Part shown: positions 7,170 through 9,757 of the stretch, one piece after another
Layout: the number at the start of each line of letters is the position of its first letter
Numbering within the stretch: position 1 is the first letter of the stretch
NCBI GenBank assembly: GCA_030837265.1
Contig: JAUPKV010000101.1
Coordinates: 1 to 9,757, forward strand
Length of the DNA stretch: 9,757 nucleotides
From: Methanobacteriota archaeon
GTDB taxonomy: Archaea > Halobacteriota > Methanosarcinia > Methanosarcinales > Methanosarcinaceae
Direction: 5' to 3'
The notes under the pieces: generated by a model
Databases searched by the model: none
The model's input: the letters and a program-made list of their open reading frames with translations, nothing else
What the model was told of the DNA's origin: nothing
Made by a program: the position numbers and the translations under genes

Positions 7170-7288
7170 CAGGAATAGGGTTCCTGTCCACTTTTTCAGT
7201 ACCGCATCAACTTAGGTGAATTTTTAGAATTTGAGTAAACTCAAACGTCATTTCGAGAATTCCATTAATCTACTTTATAGGGTAAAGT
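7170..7288. repeat. Three short perfect hairpins upstream of the beta-helix gene
   Basis: CAGGAA/TTCCTG (7170-7186, five-base loop), TTTGAG/CTCAAA (7230-7245, TAAA loop) and ACTTTA/TAAAGT (7272-7288, five-base loop) lie one after another. Each has a 6-bp perfect stem. Together they sit in the leader or promoter region of the beta-helix gene, in which no clear TATA box could be chosen. Confidence 0.4.
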
Positions 7289-7309
7289 GACTTTTTCCCG
7301 AATTCTCTT

Positions 7310-7437
7310 AAAATTCCTTATTACGTGCTCGTAATATATTATTTCCGAACTATCTAATCAAGTCGGCTCTTAACCGAAATTCAATCAGGTCGGCTCTATA
7401 CGGTAATTCAAAATTTTTTATTACGTCTTCGTAATAT
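7310..7437. repeat. 28-base direct repeat spaced 100 bases apart, each with a perfect hairpin
   Basis: The stretches 7310-7337 and 7410-7437 agree at 24 of 28 positions and are exactly 100 bases apart. Each holds TATTACG and CGTAATA with a four-base loop (7319-7336 and 7419-7436). Two of the four differences are in the loop and two outside the stem, so the stem is intact in both. On the minus strand both copies encode YYE-D/H-VI-K/R-NF, though in different frames relative to the amber element. Confidence 0.7.
7356..7409. repeat. Tandem 27-base repeat encoding nine-residue units
   Basis: Two abutting 27-base units (7356-7382, 7383-7409) agree at 22 of 27 positions and share CGGCTCT and AATCA. 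A further CGGCTCT occurs at 7455-7461. Read on the minus strand in the frame of the amber element they give ELPYRADLI and EFRLRADLI, an in-frame duplication. Confidence 0.7.
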
Positions 7438-7604
7438 TTCTGAATTTGTTTCATACGGCTCTCTGCATTCATTGCGGGCGGACACGTTGCACACAGAGCT
7501 TCCAAGCCCAATCTATTCTAAGGGTTGGTCATGGAGGTGGCCGAAAATAGAAGCTTTTTTTGCTTCCGACACTCAAAACCTGTTACTGACCATCGGAATT
7601 ATTC

Positions 7605-7843
7605 CTGAGGTCAATACCTCCTATTTTTCAATTATGGCTTTTAGCCACTCAACTCTCTTACTAAAAACTTTTTGTTAATCTGTTTTAATTATTCGCGAGT
7701 TGACACACTATTGTTAGTAGTCATGTTATATATATTTTTAGCTATTTTATAGCATGTTTATATAAATATATTTTAATTTATCACCAATTCCTGAAGACAA
7801 AATATATAGGTATAGTTAATTAGGTAAACAAAGAGGTAAGCAG
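7605..7843. other. AT-rich region upstream of thiDN
   Basis: No gene is supported here. GAGGT/ACCTC form a small stem at 7607-7620. ACTA/TAGT with flanking GAC/GTC make an imperfect dyad at 7702-7722. Imperfect direct copies of CATG followed by TATA-type sequence lie near 7722 and 7753. No thiamine-pyrophosphate riboswitch was found: neither the CTGAGA nor the ACCTGATC landmarks of the THI box are present. Confidence 0.45.
7757..7808 (+). promoter_or_regulatory. Promoter region of thiDN with two TATA candidates
   Basis: TTTATATA at 7757-7764 is close to the archaeal consensus and would give a leader of about 55 bases. AATATATAGG around 7799-7808 would give a leader of about 15 bases containing the ribosome-binding site GAGGT (7833-7837). 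The sequence does not decide between them. Confidence 0.45.
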
Positions 7844-9235
7844 ATGATAGAAAAACCCTTCAAATCAAAGAACACGATTGTTATGACAATTGCGGGCTCG
7901 GATTCCGGTGGAGGAGCCGGAATTGCTGCCGATTTAAAGACCTTTGCTGCCCTGGGAGTACATGGGACCTGTGCCATTACTTCAGTTACTGCCCAGAATA
8001 CAACAGGTGTCCTTGATACCTTTGATCTTCTTCCTGAAGCTGTTGCAAGTCAGATAGATGCAATCTGTGCGGATATGGATGTCAGATGGGCAAAGACCGG
8101 AATGCTTGCCTCCTCAGGAATAATAAAGGAAGTTGCCCAGGAGATTAAGAAATATGATATCTCCCTTGTAGTGGATCCTGTAATGGCTGCTGAAGCCGGT
8201 GGTGATCTCCTGAAGAAAGAAGCTCTTTTCGTCCTTAAAGAGAAACTGCTGCCCATTTGCAAAGTCACAACGCCCAATGCTTCGGAAGCTGAGGCGCTTT
8301 CCGGTGTTCCTGTTAAAAATACGGAAGAGGCAAAGATTGCAGCCAGGAAAATAGCAGATCTGGGAGTTCCGGCAGTTATTATTACCGGAGGACACATTGA
8401 CGCAACCGATCTCCTTTATGAAGCCGATACTGATACTTTCACCCGCATTCCCGGAACTTTCGTCAAAGGGGGAACACACGGCTCGGGCTGTACTTATTCT
8501 GCAGCAATGACTGCTTTTCTTGCCTGTGGAAATAGTATGGAGGCAGCTGCTGTAGAATCAAAAAAATTTGTGGTACAGGCAATCCTGAAGAGCAGGCCTG
8601 CAGGTAGAGGGGTGAACCCGGTAAACCCATTAGGATCAACATTGGAAGCAAAGGAACGATATTTTGTCTTAAAGAATCTGAATGAAGCAGTTTCAATACT
8701 TGTAAAAAACCCTGAATTTTCAAAGCTTATCCCCGAGGTAGGTTCAAACATAGGAATGGCAATTCCCATGGCTAATTGCCTGGAAGATATTGCAGCAGTG
8801 GAAGGCAGAATAGTAACATACGGAGAAAGGGCATTTCCCGTAGGATGTGTTGGCTTTGGGAAAGGTAGACATGTCGGAAGCGTCATCCTTTCGGTCCTAC
8901 ATTACAATCCTGGAATGAGGGCTGCACTTTTACTTAAATATTCAGACAGAAACCTATCTCTTTGCAAAGAAGCCGGACTTTCCATATCCTCCTTTGACAG
9001 AACCCAGGAACCTGAAGAGATCAATACTGAAGGATCAGAAACTATCAATACCAGAGAATCGGATGACATCACTACTGCATCCTGGGGTATAGCTGAAGCA
9101 ATCAAAAAGTATGGAGGCGTGCCTGGAGCAATATATGACAAAGGAAGCTTGGGAAAAGAACCTGTGATACGTCTGTTGGGTAAGAATGCTACTGAAGTTG
9201 CCAAACTTGCTGTTGAGCTTGCAAAAAAGTTATAG
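7844..9235 (+). CDS. thiDN: Bifunctional HMP/HMP-phosphate kinase and thiamine-phosphate synthase (ThiD-ThiN)
   Basis: This encodes a 463-residue cytosolic enzyme. The N-terminal ThiD domain (about 11-265) belongs to the ribokinase-like fold. It has the substrate loop [19 protein letters not shown] (16-34), [11 protein letters not shown] (109-119), the nucleotide-side [11 protein letters not shown] (142-152) and the anion-hole/catalytic segment [10 protein letters not shown] (211-220) with C216. It phosphorylates hydroxymethylpyrimidine and its phosphate. The C-terminal ThiN domain (about 275-463), with [10 protein letters not shown] and [10 protein letters not shown], is the archaeal alternative to ThiE and joins the pyrimidine to thiazole phosphate. 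ThiD-ThiN fusion is well known in archaea. Residues 393-408 form an extra acidic, repeat-like loop. The ATG at 7844 follows GAGGT by six bases. It ends in TAG immediately followed by TAA, then a terminator. It is single-gene on this strand. Confidence 0.95.
   Translation: MIEKPFKSKNTIVMTIAGSDSGGGAGIAADLKTFAALGVHGTCAITSVTAQNTTGVLDTFDLLPEAVASQIDAICADMDVRWAKTGMLASSGIIKEVAQEIKKYDISLVVDPVMAAEAGGDLLKKEALFVLKEKLLPICKVTTPNASEAEALSGVPVKNTEEAKIAARKIADLGVPAVIITGGHIDATDLLYEADTDTFTRIPGTFVKGGTHGSGCTYSAAMTAFLACGNSMEAAAVESKKFVVQAILKSRPAGRGVNPVNPLGSTLEAKERYFVLKNLNEAVSILVKNPEFSKLIPEVGSNIGMAIPMANCLEDIAAVEGRIVTYGERAFPVGCVGFGKGRHVGSVILSVLHYNPGMRAALLLKYSDRNLSLCKEAGLSISSFDRTQEPEEINTEGSETINTRESDDITTASWGIAEAIKKYGGVPGAIYDKGSLGKEPVIRLLGKNATEVAKLAVELAKKL
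9020..9067 (+). repeat. Imperfect tandem 24-base repeat inside the ThiN domain
   Basis: Two abutting eight-codon units (9020-9043, 9044-9067) both begin ATCAATAC and encode INTEGSET and INTRESDD. They make a polar, acidic stretch between a segment ending [11 protein letters not shown] and the next helix ([15 protein letters not shown]). The unit probably arose by duplication in a surface loop. Confidence 0.5.
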
Positions 9236-9237
9236 TA

Positions 9238-9259
9238 AAAATCGGGTGATTTTCTTTTT
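9238..9259. terminator. Hairpin-T terminator after thiDN
   Basis: AAAATC (9238-9243) and GATTTT (9248-9253) pair across a GGGT loop and are followed by a run of five T (9255-9259), directly after the thiDN stop codons. On the minus strand the stem is followed by another T run (TTTTTACT), so it may also serve the convergent gene at 9294. Confidence 0.6.
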
Positions 9260-9293
9260 CAATCAACGAATGGATTGATCAGATTTGCTTTTG

Positions 9294-9757
9294 TTATTTC
9301 ATCTGTAAATTTTTAAGTGTCTTGTTTTTTACTTCATTTGTTACCCGGAAGGAATTCATCATTTCCCTTATATTTTCTATTTTCTTTATGCTTGCTTCAT
9401 CATTAATTATATCTAACTCACTGAAGGATTCAAGAGCAACCTTGGCTGCAATTGAGGCATCGTTTAAATAATGGTTTTCCGCATTGCTCATGATTGTCTG
9501 GAGGGCGGAGGCAGCCTGAAGGACAGCATTTTCCATTTTTACATCCTCTGCCCTCATTCCGATTTCTTCAATCGAATCCACAATACTTCCGACTGCGTTA
9601 TGAAGATTTTCTTTCATGGCCGTTATTGCCAGCTCTTCAAGAGTTAATTCTACCCCCACTGCAGCCTCTTCAAGAATTTTCTGAGCTGTAATTTTCCCAA
9701 TTTCCCCCAAACAGGAGATGCAAACAGCAGTATTTCCGGAAACATCGGGATATTCCA
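9294..9757 (-). CDS. C-terminal part of an alpha-helical repeat protein (5' end outside window)
   Basis: The last 153 residues are present. The frame is open to the window edge at 9757 (the visible part begins EYPDVSGNTAVCISCLGEIG), so the TTG at 9710 is not a necessary start. The protein is entirely helical in appearance. VCISCLGEIGKITAQKILEE and SIVDSIEEIGMRAEDVKME align as two degenerate units, each a helix with EIG at the turn, which suggests HEAT-like repeats. Later helices include AALQ- and Ser/Glu-rich stretches and a basic end (NKTLKNLQMK). No signal peptide or membrane segment is visible in this part. No enzymatic motif was recognised, and function is unknown. The stop is TAA. It converges with thiDN, 58 bases away. 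Confidence 0.7.
   Translation of the reverse strand, partial: EYPDVSGNTAVCISCLGEIGKITAQKILEEAAVGVELTLEELAITAMKENLHNAVGSIVDSIEEIGMRAEDVKMENAVLQAASALQTIMSNAENHYLNDASIAAKVALESFSELDIINDEASIKKIENIREMMNSFRVTNEVKNKTLKNLQMK

Larger units (their letters stand above)
7308..7598 (-). pseudogene. Coding-like element with two in-frame amber codons and internal repeats
   Basis: Between a TAA at 7601-7599 and a TAA at 7310-7308 one minus-strand frame is open except for two TAG codons (7520-7518 and 7352-7350). From an ATG at 7532 it reads MTNP-amber-NRLGLEALCATCPPAMNA, then ESRMKQIQKYYEDVIKNF, then ELPYRADLI-EFRLRADLI-R-amber and 13 more residues: 74 codons in all. C-x2-C and the Tyr- and Arg-rich segments look like true protein. 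No ribosome-binding site precedes the ATG. A shorter start at 7472 would give 40 residues ending at the second amber. After the second amber, another frame repeats the motif as YYEHVIRNF, so the end appears duplicated and frameshifted. I do not recognise a function. A decayed repeated gene is likeliest; amber decoding as pyrrolysine is possible but unproved. Confidence 0.45.

Noticed and set aside
7066..7191. 42-residue N-terminal extension of the beta-helix protein from a GTG at 7191
   Set aside because: It would bury the signal peptide; the ATG at 7065 has a good ribosome-binding site and starts exactly at the signal peptide.
7310..7437. CRISPR-like repeat array
   Set aside because: There are only two copies of each repeat, the tandem units have no spacers, and the repeats translate as duplicated peptide segments.
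7681..7843. Thiamine-pyrophosphate riboswitch before thiDN
   Set aside because: The conserved THI-box landmarks are absent; the leader is short and AT-rich. A protein regulator would be more likely in archaea.
8494..8886. Minus-strand frames opposite thiDN, including one of 130 codons
   Set aside because: They are antisense shadows of a clearly recognised enzyme with no start signals of their own.

Overview
The window looks like a chromosomal segment of a methanogenic archaeon, most likely Methanosarcina or a close relative. The evidence is an archaeal Sm-like protein followed by ribosomal protein L37e, a ThiD-ThiN fusion, archaeal TATA boxes and GGAGG/GGTGAT-type ribosome-binding sites, AT-rich intergenic DNA, and secreted beta-rich proteins of a kind common in that genus. 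The species assignment is inference; no rRNA or tRNA gene is present.

Left part (1-2700). The left edge (1-249, minus) holds a broken gene whose last part resembles the start of a GNAT acetyltransferase. Next, all on the minus strand, are a class I SAM-dependent methyltransferase (342-1067), a stand-alone pyruvate-kinase C-terminal-like protein (1135-1815), and a small helix-hairpin-helix Cdd1-family protein (2351-2629). A GC-rich repeat with nested stems (1917-2000) and a 350-base gene-poor stretch separate the last two.

Middle (2900-5000). A minus-strand information/purine cluster runs lsm (4732-4950), rpl37e (4411-4581), purF (2907-4361). It is driven from a palindromic TATA region at 4988-5005 and ends in a T-rich tract after purF. 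The short rpl37e gene encodes 56 residues with a C-x2-C...C-x2-C zinc site.

Right-middle (5000-7800). Two secreted-protein genes converge on a shared hairpin terminator: a small beta-sandwich protein (5471-6049, plus) and a parallel beta-helix protein (6115-7065, minus). The flanking intergenic DNA holds gene remnants. One is a Cys-x2-Cys fragment at 5188-5319. The other is a minus-strand coding-like element at 7308-7598, interrupted by two in-frame amber codons and containing tandem and direct repeats.

Right end (7844-9757). thiDN (7844-9235, plus) encodes the bifunctional HMP/HMP-P kinase and thiamine-phosphate synthase. It ends in tandem TAG-TAA stops and a hairpin-T terminator. A convergent minus-strand gene encoding the C-terminus of an alpha-helical repeat protein runs off the right edge.

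No CRISPR array, complete insertion sequence or defence system is visible. The least ordinary signals are the amber-containing repeat element, the remnants, the repeat DNA and the promoter palindromes.
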